64,000 nucleotides of DNA from positions 62,001 to 126,000 of the forward strand of contig NZ_MSIF01000022.1 of NCBI RefSeq assembly GCF_001921215.1, given 5' to 3'. The first letter of the stretch is position 1. Each line of letters starts with the position of its first letter. The position numbers were made by a program, and so were the translations under genes. The notes under the pieces are model-generated. The model was not told the DNA's origin and searched no databases. It was given only the letters and a program-made list of their open reading frames with translations. Positions 44,596-53,035 of this stretch are shown here, one piece after another. Source of the DNA: Actinophytocola xinjiangensis. GTDB lineage: Bacteria > Actinomycetota > Actinomycetes > Mycobacteriales > Pseudonocardiaceae.

Positions 44596-44847
44596 ATGAC
44601 TGAGTTGCCCATCAGTGAGGCGCGCGACCACCTGGGTGAGGTGGTCGCGAAGGCCGAGCACGCACACGAGCGGGTGGTCCTGACGCGGCACGGTCGTGCG
44701 GTGGCGGCCGTCGTGTCGATCGAGGACCTTCGCGCCCTGGAGGCGGCGGAGGACGCGGCCGATCTGCTGGCGGCGCGCGAGGCGCTGGCGTCCGAGGAGC
44801 GTCGCGTGCCGCACAGTGAGGTCCTCGCCGAGCTGGGTATCCGCTGA
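44596..44847 (+). CDS. Phd/YefM-type antitoxin (module 2)
   Basis: 83 residues from ATG 44596, preferred over an upstream TTG because it gives the usual MTELPISEARDHLGEVV start. RVVLTRHGRAVAAVVSIEDLRAL is the YefM core. The C-terminal SEERRVPHSEVLAELGI tail would bind toxin. The toxin starts 3 bases after its stop. Confidence 0.9.
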   Translation: MTELPISEARDHLGEVVAKAEHAHERVVLTRHGRAVAAVVSIEDLRALEAAEDAADLLAAREALASEERRVPHSEVLAELGIR

Positions 44848-44850
44848 TTC

Positions 44851-45117
44851 GTGCCGTACGCCATCGAGTGGACGGCGCCAGCTGTTCGCGAACTCCGCAA
44901 ACTGGACCATCAGGCACGGCGTCGAGTCGCGCGCGCGGTGACGGCGCTCGCCCTGGATCCGCGGCCCCCGGGGTCACGGTCGTTGGTCGGTCAGCCCGCC
45001 GGCGTGATGCGACTTCGGGTTGGTGATTGCCGCGTCGTCTACCAGATCGAGGACGACCGCGTGATGGTGACGGTCGTGCGCGTCGCGCATCGCCGCGAGG
45101 TCTACCGCGACCTGTGA
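44851..45117 (+). CDS. RelE-family toxin (module 2)
   Basis: 88 residues from GTG 44851. IEWTAPAVRELRKLDHQARRRV, GVMRLRVGDCRVVYQI and VRVAHRREVYRDL follow the RelE fold with the basic C-terminal residues used in ribosome-dependent mRNA cleavage. The length is normal for the family. It is coupled to the antitoxin upstream and followed at once by a strong terminator. Confidence 0.9.
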   Translation: MPYAIEWTAPAVRELRKLDHQARRRVARAVTALALDPRPPGSRSLVGQPAGVMRLRVGDCRVVYQIEDDRVMVTVVRVAHRREVYRDL

Positions 45118-45129
45118 CCTTCGAAGGAC

Positions 45130-45169
45130 ATCACGAAGGCGGGCCAGGAATCTGGCCCGCCTTCGTGAT
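45130..45169. terminator. Strong bidirectional terminator between toxin 2 and tRNA-Gly
   Basis: Perfect 17-base arms (45130-45146 and 45153-45169) around a 6-base loop. It lies 12 bases after the toxin stop and just beyond the 3' end of the convergent tRNA-Gly, so it can end both transcripts. Confidence 0.85.
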
Positions 45170-45171
45170 GG

Positions 45172-45244
45172 AGCGGACGACGGGACTCGAACCCGCGACC
45201 CTCACCTTGGCAAGGTGATGCGCTACCAGCTGCGCTACGTCCGC
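45172..45244 (-). tRNA. tRNA-Gly (anticodon GCC)
   Basis: On the minus strand the acceptor stem GCGGACG (45244-45238) pairs with CGTCCGC, and the discriminator is T at 45172. The D arm GCGCAGCTGGTAGCGC, anticodon arm TCACC-TTGCCAA-GGTGA and T arm GCGGG-TTCGAGT-CCCGT are all present. GCC (45211-45209) reads GGC/GGU, so glycine. CCA is not encoded. Confidence 0.96.
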
Positions 45245-45357
45245 GTTGCTGGGAGGAGTCTATCCGACGCACCGACGGCGCCGTCTTCTGGACCGCCTGC
45301 GCGACTCCATTGAGCCGAACAGTCTAATACCTTCGTCGGTATCACTTTCCCGTTCTT

Positions 45358-45383
45358 AACGTTTGCCGTCCATACCAAACGTT
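45358..45383 (+). promoter_or_regulatory. Inverted-repeat operator candidate upstream of the ECF sigma gene
   Basis: AACGTTTG (45358-45365) and CAAACGTT (45376-45383) form a perfect 8-base inverted repeat with a 10-base spacer, 55 bases before the sigma-factor ATG. The spacing fits binding of a dimeric regulator, but I cannot name one. Confidence 0.4.
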
Positions 45384-45437
45384 CCTGTGGCATGTTGAGC
45401 CAATTCCCGTGGCGGCCGGGAGGAGGTGCCGGGTTCC

Positions 45438-46943
45438 ATGACCGGCGAGGTTCCGAGAGTGTCTGGGGCGGACGATTCGGCATCGGAGGATCGTGCGCTC
45501 CTGGCCAGGCTTCGCGCAGGTGAGGACGCGGCTTTCGGGGAGTTGTTCTCCCGGCACTCGGCCGCTGTGCACCGGCTCGGGCTCGGTCTGGTCAACGACC
45601 GGGCGGAGGCCGACGATCTCACCGCCGAGGCGTTCTTCCGTGTCCTGCAAGCGATTCGACGTGGGTCGGGTCCGGTGGACAACGTCCGGGGGTACCTGCT
45701 GATCGTCGCGCGGCGGGTGGCGTGGGAGTGGAGTCTGCGGCGGCGTGACGTTCCGGTCAGCGACGAGGAACTGACCCACCGCGCGCCCTCCGACCCGGAC
45801 ACCACGGGCGCGTTCACCGAGCGCAACCTGATCCGGCGGGCCTTCACGAGTCTGCCGGAGCGGTGGCGGCGGGTGCTGTGGAAGATGGAGGTCGAGGGCG
45901 AGCGGCCGGCGGCCGTGGCCATCAACTTCGGGCTCAGTCCCAACGCCACCGCCGCTCTCGCGCGCCGCGCGCGGCAGGGGCTGCGGGCGGCCTACCTGCA
46001 GGCGCATCTCGCGTCCGAGCGCAGTGCCACCGGGTGCCGGTCGGTGCTGGAGAAGCTCGGCGCCTACACCGCCGGCAGCACCAGCGGCATCGAGCACCGG
46101 CGGATCCGCGCCCACCTCGCCTCCTGCGCCTCCTGTACGGCCATGTACGCCGAGCTGCGTGACGTCTGTGCCGGTCTGCGGGCGCACGCCTCCTACGTGG
46201 CCCTGCCGGTCACGGTCGCCACCGGCGCGGTCGCGGCCCAGCTGGCGACGGAGACGGCGGCGACAACGGCCGCGACGGCCGCGGGCGGGATCGGGTCGTC
46301 GGCCGGCGGGGTCGGGCTGGCGGTCAAGGGTCTGTTGGCCACGGCCAAGGCCCAGGTGGGTCTGGCGGTCGGCTCGGCGGCGGCGATCGGGGTCATCGGG
46401 CTGAGCACCGTCGGCGTCATCGGCGGCGACGGGGCCCAGACGCCGGTGGACTTCGCCGGCAAGCGGGCCGTGGAGCTGAGGATCGGCGAGACGTCCAGCG
46501 CCACCACCACGACCTCCTCGACCCTGCGTGCGGCCGAGGGTGAGCTGACCACCCACGCCAGGACGACCAGCACCCCCCGCGAGCGCACCTCCGAGCCGGG
46601 GCCGGTGACCGAGCAGCCGGTCGTGCCGACCTCCTCGCAGCCTCCGTCGCCGGACGGCGGGACGACGATCGCGGCGGCGCCGCGCAGCACGTTCGACGAG
46701 AACGCGCCGATCGTGTACCGGGCGACGACCGTGGAACGCACCACCGAGCTGGCCGGCGAGCTGACGATCGTGCGCGAGACCACCACGATCACCGAGAAGA
46801 ACTCGCTGGACCAGACCCGGACGACCGTGGACACCGTGACCTACACCCAGACGCCCGCGCCGGCACCGAGCCCGAGCAGTGAGGCGCAGACGGCCAGAAC
46901 GGTCGAACCTACCGCGTCACCCACGGAAACGGACGGCCCCTGA
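45438..46943 (+). CDS. ECF sigma factor fused to ZAS-type anti-sigma and secreted-side tail
   Basis: About 501 residues from ATG 45438 (AGGAGG eleven bases upstream). Sigma region 2 (about 25-95, with LTAEAFFRVLQAIRRG) and region 4 (130-185, with PERWRRVLWKMEVEGE and LSPNATAALARRAR) form an ECF sigma. HLASCASC is the H-x3-C-x2-C zinc motif of ZAS anti-sigma factors (about residue 220). A Gly/Ala-rich region and one membrane helix (about 315-335) follow. The last ~170 residues are a Thr/Ser/Pro-rich extracytoplasmic tail. It could be a self-contained surface sensor released by proteolysis (inference). Confidence 0.85.
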   Translation: MTGEVPRVSGADDSASEDRALLARLRAGEDAAFGELFSRHSAAVHRLGLGLVNDRAEADDLTAEAFFRVLQAIRRGSGPVDNVRGYLLIVARRVAWEWSLRRRDVPVSDEELTHRAPSDPDTTGAFTERNLIRRAFTSLPERWRRVLWKMEVEGERPAAVAINFGLSPNATAALARRARQGLRAAYLQAHLASERSATGCRSVLEKLGAYTAGSTSGIEHRRIRAHLASCASCTAMYAELRDVCAGLRAHASYVALPVTVATGAVAAQLATETAATTAATAAGGIGSSAGGVGLAVKGLLATAKAQVGLAVGSAAAIGVIGLSTVGVIGGDGAQTPVDFAGKRAVELRIGETSSATTTTSSTLRAAEGELTTHARTTSTPRERTSEPGPVTEQPVVPTSSQPPSPDGGTTIAAAPRSTFDENAPIVYRATTVERTTELAGELTIVRETTTITEKNSLDQTRTTVDTVTYTQTPAPAPSPSSEAQTARTVEPTASPTETDGP

Positions 46944-47018
46944 CGGGTGCGCGGCACGGGTCCCGTGCGTCATCATTGACGTGATGTTCCCGACCAGGCT
47001 CGGCGCCGGGAGGCCTCA

Positions 47019-47453
47019 ATGACGCGCATCGTGCGTGGCGCGGACGGACGTGTCTGGACCGTGCACAGCCAGCTGGAGTGGCGTACCGAGGACGACGACG
47101 ACTTCGAGCACGACGTGGCCGGCGGCAACGCCTCTGCCTACGTGCTGTTGTTCCTGGTCGTCGCGCTGGGTGCGGTTCTGGTGTTCTGGTCGCCGGACGG
47201 GCTCGTGGTTCCGGTGTGGGTGGGGCTGTTGGTCCTGCTGGCGTTCCTGTTCTTCCCGACCCGCTGGGCGCTGCGGCGGCCGTGGCGGGTGGTCGCCGAG
47301 ACCGGCGACGACGGCGAGGGCGACCCGACCGAGATGTGGGAGGGCAAGGTCCGTGGCGTGTTCAACGTCCGCGCCCAGATGAAGCTGATCGCCAAGAACA
47401 TCGCCGTCGAGTCGCGGCCGGGGATCGAGGGCCCGCTGCAACTCGTGGCGTGA
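47019..47453 (+). CDS. Hypothetical two-helix membrane protein
   Basis: 144 residues from ATG 47019 (GGGAGG upstream). An acidic N-terminus (WRTEDDDDFEHDV) precedes two membrane helices (about 40-80). A cytoplasmic C-terminal half has the WALRRPWRVVAETGD and GKVRGVFNVRAQM segments. The family is not recognised by me. It lies 28 bases before the Fpg/Nei gene, with which it may be co-transcribed. Confidence 0.7.
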   Translation: MTRIVRGADGRVWTVHSQLEWRTEDDDDFEHDVAGGNASAYVLLFLVVALGAVLVFWSPDGLVVPVWVGLLVLLAFLFFPTRWALRRPWRVVAETGDDGEGDPTEMWEGKVRGVFNVRAQMKLIAKNIAVESRPGIEGPLQLVA

Positions 47454-47480
47454 TCGGCGGAATCGGGCAACACTGGCGAC

Positions 47481-48347
47481 GTGCCTGAACTTCCCGAGGT
47501 CGAAGCGCTCGCCCAGCACCTCCGTGAGCACGGCGTGGGACGCACCGTCACCAGGGTGGACGTGGCGTCGCTGAGCGTGCTCAAGACTGTCACCCCACCG
47601 TGGACCGAACTGCACGGTCGGACGGTGACGGCCGCCGGTCGTCACGGCAAGTTCCTGGACGTGGACTGTGACGGCCTGCACCTGGTGATTCACCTGGCCA
47701 GGGCCGGCTGGCTGCGCTGGGCCGACACCATGTCCGCCGCCCCGCCCAGGCCCGGCGGCAAGGGGCCGCTGGCGCTGCGGGTGCACCTCGGCCCGCCCGG
47801 CCAGGGCCCCGGCTTCGACCTCACCGAGGCCGGCACGAAGAAGGGCCTGGCGGTGTGGATCGTGCGCGACCCGGCGCAGGTGCCGGGCATCGCCGCGCTC
47901 GGACCGGACGCGCTGGCGATGACCCGCGACGAGTTCGCCGCCGTGCTCGCCGGCCGCTCCGAGCGGCTCAAGACCGTGCTGACCACGCAGAAGATCATGT
48001 CCGGGGTCGGCAACGCCTACTCCGACGAGATCCTGCACCTGGCCAAACTCTCGCCCTACGCCACGGCCGGCAAGCTGTCCACGCAGGCCGTCGACGACCT
48101 CTACGGCGCGCTGCGCACCATCCTCACCGACGCGGTCACCCGCTCGGTCGGTCAGCACGCCGCCACCCTGAAGGGTGAGAAACGATCCGGGCTGCGGGTG
48201 CACAACCGCACCGGCATGCCGTGCCCGGTCTGCGGCGACACCGTGCGTGAGGTTTCCTTCGCCGACAAGGCGTTCCAGTACTGTCCGACCTGCCAGACGG
48301 GGGGCAAACCGCTCGCCGACCGGCGGTTGTCCCGGTTGCTCAAATAG
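47481..48347 (+). CDS. Fpg/Nei-family DNA glycosylase
   Basis: 288 residues from GTG 47481. The mature N-terminus PELPEVE gives the catalytic Pro and the Glu of the family. GRHGKFL, the H2TH segment (QKIMSGVGNAYSDEILHLA) and a C-terminal zinc finger with CPVC and CPTC pairs are intact. It excises oxidised bases such as 8-oxoguanine or oxidised pyrimidines, a function used here for base-excision repair. The closest subgroup (Fpg versus Nei) is not settled by eye. Confidence 0.92.
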   Translation: MPELPEVEALAQHLREHGVGRTVTRVDVASLSVLKTVTPPWTELHGRTVTAAGRHGKFLDVDCDGLHLVIHLARAGWLRWADTMSAAPPRPGGKGPLALRVHLGPPGQGPGFDLTEAGTKKGLAVWIVRDPAQVPGIAALGPDALAMTRDEFAAVLAGRSERLKTVLTTQKIMSGVGNAYSDEILHLAKLSPYATAGKLSTQAVDDLYGALRTILTDAVTRSVGQHAATLKGEKRSGLRVHNRTGMPCPVCGDTVREVSFADKAFQYCPTCQTGGKPLADRRLSRLLK

Positions 48348-48348
48348 G

Positions 48349-48371
48349 GGGTGGCTTGCCACCAGCCACCC
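48349..48371 (+). terminator. Hairpin after the Fpg/Nei gene
   Basis: GGGTGGCT and AGCCACCC form an 8-base stem with a 7-base loop. It begins just after the stop of the glycosylase and ends about 20 bases before the histidine-kinase start. Confidence 0.5.
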
Positions 48372-48391
48372 GGACGGTCGAGCATTGACGG

Positions 48392-49657
48392 GTGACCGAC
48401 CTGTTGACCGAGCGAGCGCTGGTGGGTGTGCTCGCCATGCTCGTGGTCGGCGGCTTGTTCGCGCTGCTGATCCGACGCCGCAAGTCCGAGGGTTCCGTGG
48501 ACGACGCGGTGCTCGACGCCGTGCAACGCCTGTCCAAGGCCGCGCCGGCCATGCGCAGCGGGCTGACCGAGGAGGCCGCTGACCAGGCGGCGAAACACCT
48601 GGTCGAGATGCTCAAGTGCGTGGCCATCGGGATCACCGACGCCGGCGGCAACCTGCTGTCCTGGGACGGCGGTGCCAACGAGCACTACGACGACCTGACC
48701 GACGCCATCGAGGTCGCCATCCGCAACGGCCAGCGCGCGCACATCCACCACACCAACCTGACCTGTGACCACCGGGGACGCTGCCCGATGCGCACGGCGG
48801 TGATCGTGCCGCTGATCCCCGACGGGCACGTGGAGGGCACGCTGATCGTGGTCGGCGGGGTGAACTCCAAACGGCTGATCCGCGCGGCCGACGAGGTGGC
48901 GAAGTTCGTCAGCATCCAGCTGGAGCTGGCCAAGCTCGACGAGTCCAAGCAGGCGCTGGCCAAGGCCGAGGTGCGGATGCTGCGCGCGCAGATCTCCCCG
49001 CACTTCCTCTACAACGCGCTGAACTCGATCTCGTCGCTGATCCGCACCGACCCGGAGCGCGCGCGGGACCTGTTACAGGAGTTCGCCGACTTCACCCGCT
49101 ACTCCTTCCGCACGTCCGGCCAGTTCACGACGCTGGCCGAGGAACTGCGCAACATCGACCGGTACCTCACGATCCAGGCCCAGCGCTACGCCGACCGGCT
49201 CAACGTCCGGATCAAGATCGCGCCCGAGGTGCTGTCGGTCGTGGTGCCGTTCCTGGTCCTGCAACCCCTGGTGGAGAACGCCGTCCAGCACGGCCTGTCG
49301 CCCAAGCCGGGCGGCGGCACGGTCACCGTGGTCGCCCAGGACAACGGCAACGAGGCGCTGATCAGCGTCGAGGACGACGGGGTCGGCATGGACGCCGACC
49401 GGCTGTTCGCCGACCTGCGGGACGCGCACAAGACCGGCTCGCACGTCGGCATCGGCAACATCAACCAGCGCATGCGGTCGGTGTTCGGCGACGAGTACGC
49501 GCTGATGGCCGAGACCGCCCCGGGCGCCGGTATGAAGGTCATCCTGCGGGTGCCCAAGTACTTCCCCGGGGTGCGCCCCGATCTTCCCAAGTTCGGTCTC
49601 AACGACGACGAGGAACAGCGGGAGTCGCCGGAGATCCCCTCCCAGGTGTTGCCCTGA
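48392..49657 (+). CDS. LytS-type sensor histidine kinase 1
   Basis: 421 residues from GTG 48392. One membrane helix (about 9-27) is followed by a GAF-like sensor region (about 40-190). That region carries two Cys (125 and 131, in TCDHRGRC), a possible redox or metal site. The HisK/LytS dimerisation motif QISPHFLYNALNSI has the phospho-accepting His204. The HATPase has QPLVENAVQHG, EDDGVGM and HVGIGN. No response regulator follows directly; the nearest is the LytTR protein at 53036, 3.4 kb away, or the second pair at 56184-58048. Confidence 0.9.
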   Translation: MTDLLTERALVGVLAMLVVGGLFALLIRRRKSEGSVDDAVLDAVQRLSKAAPAMRSGLTEEAADQAAKHLVEMLKCVAIGITDAGGNLLSWDGGANEHYDDLTDAIEVAIRNGQRAHIHHTNLTCDHRGRCPMRTAVIVPLIPDGHVEGTLIVVGGVNSKRLIRAADEVAKFVSIQLELAKLDESKQALAKAEVRMLRAQISPHFLYNALNSISSLIRTDPERARDLLQEFADFTRYSFRTSGQFTTLAEELRNIDRYLTIQAQRYADRLNVRIKIAPEVLSVVVPFLVLQPLVENAVQHGLSPKPGGGTVTVVAQDNGNEALISVEDDGVGMDADRLFADLRDAHKTGSHVGIGNINQRMRSVFGDEYALMAETAPGAGMKVILRVPKYFPGVRPDLPKFGLNDDEEQRESPEIPSQVLP

Positions 49658-49707
49658 CGGGTGACACCGGCTGCCGGGTGGTGTGAGCGCGCTTAGCGTG
49701 CGATCAC

Positions 49708-51717
49708 ATGAGAACCCCGAGGCGGTTGCTGGCACTGGGAGTGTTGACGCTGGTCGGCCTGACCGGCCTGGTCACGACGCCGCCCGGGCAGGCACAGCCG
49801 CCGGGCGACGTGCTGGTCGACGAGACGTTCACCGGCGCGACCGCCCCGGACTTCGACGCCGTCGGCACGGCCTGTCTGAGCGGCGCCCCGGCCTCGGCGA
49901 CGCCGCCGCCGGCCGGGTCGCACCCGGTCGGCGGCTGTCCGGAGGTGCCGGACGCGCCGGTGCCCCAGCCGCCGACCGACGCCGCCGACCTGGGCTACCT
50001 CCAGCTGACCGACGCCTCCCGCGACCAGGCGGGCGCGGTGCTGTCCCGGACCCCGATCCCGTCTGGCCAGGGCGTGGAGATCTCCTTCGAGCAGTGGCAG
50101 TACGGCTCGACCTCCGCGCCGCCGATCGGGGGCGCCGGCGGTGCCGACGGGATCTCGTTCTTCCTGGTCGACGGCGCGGCGGAGCTCGACGCGCCGGGCG
50201 CGTTCGGCGGCAGCCTCGGCTACGCGCAGAAGCAGCCCGACGACGTCCCGACCAACCCGTTCCTGCCGGGCGTGAACCACGGGTACCTGGGCATCGGCCT
50301 GGACGTGCTGGGCAACTACTTCGGTGACTGGGAGCGCCGGGGGGAGGGCTGTGAGACGCGCTCGCCGGCCGGCACCGCCTTCCACGTGCCGGCGCCGGGG
50401 TCGAACATGGTGACCGTGCGCGGGCCGGGCAACGGCACCATCGGCTACTGCTTCCTCACCGCCACCACCTCGAACTTCTCCACGACCGGGCCGTGGCCGA
50501 GCACCCTGCCGGGTCTGCTGCGCGGGCCGCTGGCGACGTTGCCGGCCTCGCCGACCCCGGCCACCGCCGACCAGCTGCTGGAGCCGTCCCGGCGCACGGT
50601 CACCGTCCGGATCACCCCGGCGCCGAACCCGGAGGTGACCGTGGACGTCGACTTCAACGACGGCGACGGCGCCCAGCGGGTGCTCGCCTTCGACGCGCCG
50701 ACGCCCGTGCCCGACACCTACAAGCTGGGTTTCGGCGGGTCGACCGGGCTGTGGACCGACGTGCACCTGATCCGCAAGCTGCGGGTCACCTCGATCGACC
50801 CGCTGCCGGCGTTGAACCTGGTCAAGCAGGTGCGGGTGGATCCGCCGCTGCCGGCGGTGCTGGGCGTCGGCGACGAGGTGACCTACCAGTACACGGTCAC
50901 CAACTCGGGCAACACGCCGTTGACCGACGTGACGGTCACCGACTCGAAGCTCTCCGACGTCACCTGCGCGGCGACCACCCTGGAACCGAACCAGACCACC
51001 GTCTGCACCGGCACCTACGTGATCACCGAGGAGGACGTGATCAACGGCGAGGTCACCAACGTGGCCGTCGCGACCGGCACCGGGCCGGACGGTCCGGTCG
51101 ACTCGCCACCCTCGACGGTGACCGTGCCGATCGGCGGGGAGACCGGGCTGGCGCTGACCAAGGAGGTCGACGACGCCGGGCCCTACGAGCCGGGCGAGAC
51201 GGCCAGCTACACGTACACGGTCACCAACCTGGGTGACGGGCCGGTGTCCGACGTGGAGATCCTCGACGACCGGCTGACCGACGTGGTCTGCGAGTCGACC
51301 GAGCTGACCCCGGCCGGCACTGACGGCGACAGCACCACCTGCACGGCCACCTACCTGGTCGAGGAGGGCGACGTCGAGGCCGGCACGGTGACCAACCGCG
51401 CGGTGGCGCTGGGCAACGGCGGCGCGCTGCGGTCCGACGAGGCGGAGGCGACGATCGAGGTCGTCGGCCCGACCCCGCCGACGACCACGACCACCTCGCC
51501 GACGACCACGACCACCTCGCCGACCACCACGACCACCACCTCACCGTCGACCTCGCCGAGCACCACGCACCCGACGAGCAGCTCACCGGCGCCGCGGCCC
51601 AAGCCCACGGGGCTGGCGCAGACCGGCGCGTCGGTCGGCACCCTGGCCATCGCCGGCCTGCTGCTGCTGGTCGCCGGGCTCACCACCGTGGTCACGACCA
51701 GGGCGCGGCGACGCTGA
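49708..51717 (+). CDS. Lectin-like secreted protein with DUF11 repeats and LAXTG sortase signal
   Basis: 669 residues. Signal peptide 1-29, then an L-type lectin-like beta-sandwich (about 35-360: ISFEQWQYGS, GGADGISFFLVDGAAELD, GYLGIGLDVLGNYFGD). Two DUF11/CARDB-like repeats (about 370-590) each contain YTYTVTN or YQYTVTN and a Cys pair. After a Thr/Ser/Pro linker the C-terminus has LAQTG, a hydrophobic helix and a basic tail, the LAXTG signal used by class E sortases of high-GC Gram-positives. It is a cell-wall-anchored adhesin candidate. Confidence 0.88.
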   Translation: MRTPRRLLALGVLTLVGLTGLVTTPPGQAQPPGDVLVDETFTGATAPDFDAVGTACLSGAPASATPPPAGSHPVGGCPEVPDAPVPQPPTDAADLGYLQLTDASRDQAGAVLSRTPIPSGQGVEISFEQWQYGSTSAPPIGGAGGADGISFFLVDGAAELDAPGAFGGSLGYAQKQPDDVPTNPFLPGVNHGYLGIGLDVLGNYFGDWERRGEGCETRSPAGTAFHVPAPGSNMVTVRGPGNGTIGYCFLTATTSNFSTTGPWPSTLPGLLRGPLATLPASPTPATADQLLEPSRRTVTVRITPAPNPEVTVDVDFNDGDGAQRVLAFDAPTPVPDTYKLGFGGSTGLWTDVHLIRKLRVTSIDPLPALNLVKQVRVDPPLPAVLGVGDEVTYQYTVTNSGNTPLTDVTVTDSKLSDVTCAATTLEPNQTTVCTGTYVITEEDVINGEVTNVAVATGTGPDGPVDSPPSTVTVPIGGETGLALTKEVDDAGPYEPGETASYTYTVTNLGDGPVSDVEILDDRLTDVVCESTELTPAGTDGDSTTCTATYLVEEGDVEAGTVTNRAVALGNGGALRSDEAEATIEVVGPTPPTTTTTSPTTTTTSPTTTTTTSPSTSPSTTHPTSSSPAPRPKPTGLAQTGASVGTLAIAGLLLLVAGLTTVVTTRARRR

Positions 51718-51731
51718 ACCCCGTTGGTCCC

Positions 51732-52019
51732 TCAGCGGCCGGGTCGTCGCCAGGCGACCCGGCCGTCGACCAGTTCGGCGTCCAGACCCGGTGCCGGGTC
51801 CAGCTCCCAGGTGGACCCCCGGTACCGGCCGAGGTCGATCGACCCGAAGACCGAGCTGCCGGGACACGCCGTGGTCGAGGCCAACCGGCCCTCCACCCAT
51901 GCCTTGGCCGATGACGCGGACGCGAACTCGGCGACGTCGAGCTGGGTCATCGACGACCCGTCACCCGTTCCCAGCCAGGCACGCCAGGTGCGCCGGCCCG
52001 AACACTCACTTCTGACCAT
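51732..52019 (-). CDS. Small hypothetical protein
   Basis: 95 residues from ATG 52019 (GGGGG about 8 bases upstream). The composition is soluble and mixed; segments such as LDVAEFASASSAKAWVEGRL and SIDLGRYRGSTWELDPAP suggest a compact domain, but no family is recognised. It is convergent with the lectin gene, whose terminator hairpin lies within its last codons, and divergent from the SppA-like gene. Confidence 0.6.
   Translation of the reverse strand: MVRSECSGRRTWRAWLGTGDGSSMTQLDVAEFASASSAKAWVEGRLASTTACPGSSVFGSIDLGRYRGSTWELDPAPGLDAELVDGRVAWRRPGR
51737..51764. terminator. Hairpin terminator for the lectin gene
   Basis: GGCCGGGTCG (51737-51746) and CGACCCGGCC (51755-51764) pair perfectly around an 8-base loop. 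It lies 20 bases after the lectin stop and inside the 3' end of the convergent small gene. Confidence 0.65.
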
Positions 52020-52078
52020 CTGCGGACCCCCTTGTACAAACAGGAGGCGTCAGCACCGAACGGGATACGGTGGGAAAT

Positions 52079-52963
52079 ATGAGGGAGCTCGTATCCGAGA
52101 AGCTGACCGCGCGCCTGCCCCTGTTCGGTGACCGGGGCAGCGGCAAGCCCGTGGTGGCCGTGGTCAAGCTGCACGGCGTGATCACCCCGACGCCGTCCCC
52201 GCTCGCACGCGGCACCATCAACATCAACACCGTGGAGTCCGCGCTCACCCGCGCCTTCGAGCACGACCGGCTGCGCGCGGTCGCCGTCGTGATCAACTCG
52301 CCGGGCGGGGCGCCGACCCAGTCCGCGCTGGTCGCCGAGCGGATCCGGGAGCTGGCCGACCGCAAGAAGGTTCCGGTGCTCGCGTTCTGCGAGGACGTCG
52401 CGGCCTCCGGCGGTTACTGGCTGGCCTGTGCCGGCGACGAGATCTTCGCCCACCGCTCGTCGCTGGTCGGCTCGATCGGTGTGGTCAGCGCCGGCTTCGG
52501 CCTGTCCGGCCTGCTGGAGCGGGTCGGCGTGGAGCGCCGGGTGTACACCGCCGGCGCGCACAAGGTCCGGCTCGACCCGTTCCGTCCGGAGAAGGACGAG
52601 GACGTCGAGTGGCTCAAGAGCCTGCAGAGCCAGCTGCACGACCAGTTCGTCGACTGGGTGCGTACCCGGCGCGGCGCGCGGCTGGCCGACGAGGACCTGT
52701 TCTCCGGCGAGGTCTGGACCGGTGCGAAGGCGAAGGATCTTGGTCTGGTCGACGGGGTGGGCAACCTGCGCGAGGTGATCGAGCAGCGCTACCCGGACGC
52801 CGAGCTGAGCGTGGCCGAGCCCAAGCGTCCGCTGCTGGCCAGGCTGGGTCTCGGTGGTCCCGGCGCGGGCCTGTTCGGGGGGCTCACCGGTCCGGCCGAG
52901 CGGGCGCTGGCGGCCGTCGAGGCGGTCGAAGTTCGTGCCACATGGTCACGATTCGGCCTGTGA
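52079..52963 (+). CDS. sppA: SppA-type S49 signal peptide peptidase (half-size)
   Basis: 294 residues from ATG 52079; GTG 52070 would add three residues. The S49 fold shows VVAVVKLHGVITP, VVINSPGGAPTQSALVAERI, the catalytic Ser in VAASGGYWLACAGDEI, GSIGVVSAGFGL, and the candidate general-base Lys in TAGAHKVRLDPF. No N-terminal membrane helix is seen, unlike full SppA, so it is probably cytosolic or peripheral. It degrades signal peptides or misfolded membrane segments. It lies between the lectin block and the first LytTR regulator, with about 70 bases to the latter. Confidence 0.9.
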   Translation: MRELVSEKLTARLPLFGDRGSGKPVVAVVKLHGVITPTPSPLARGTININTVESALTRAFEHDRLRAVAVVINSPGGAPTQSALVAERIRELADRKKVPVLAFCEDVAASGGYWLACAGDEIFAHRSSLVGSIGVVSAGFGLSGLLERVGVERRVYTAGAHKVRLDPFRPEKDEDVEWLKSLQSQLHDQFVDWVRTRRGARLADEDLFSGEVWTGAKAKDLGLVDGVGNLREVIEQRYPDAELSVAEPKRPLLARLGLGGPGAGLFGGLTGPAERALAAVEAVEVRATWSRFGL

Positions 52964-52967
52964 CGGG

Positions 52968-52994
52968 GCTTACCATCACCCGGTGGAGGTAAGC
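52968..52994 (+). promoter_or_regulatory. 27-base near-palindrome after sppA, terminator or operator
   Basis: GCTTACC and GGTAAGC, with inner CACC and GGTG, form an 11-of-13 inverted repeat that starts 5 bases after the sppA stop and ends 41 bases before the LytTR gene. Either termination of sppA or regulation of the LytTR operon would fit. Confidence 0.45.
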
Positions 52995-53035
52995 GTGACG
53001 GGGACCATGGACAACGGGTTATCCCCATCGGCAAG

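Noticed and set aside
52032-52039. TTGTACAA upstream of sppA as a shared operator with toxin-antitoxin module 2
   Set aside because: An 8-base palindrome found twice is not enough; there is no functional link between the two sites.
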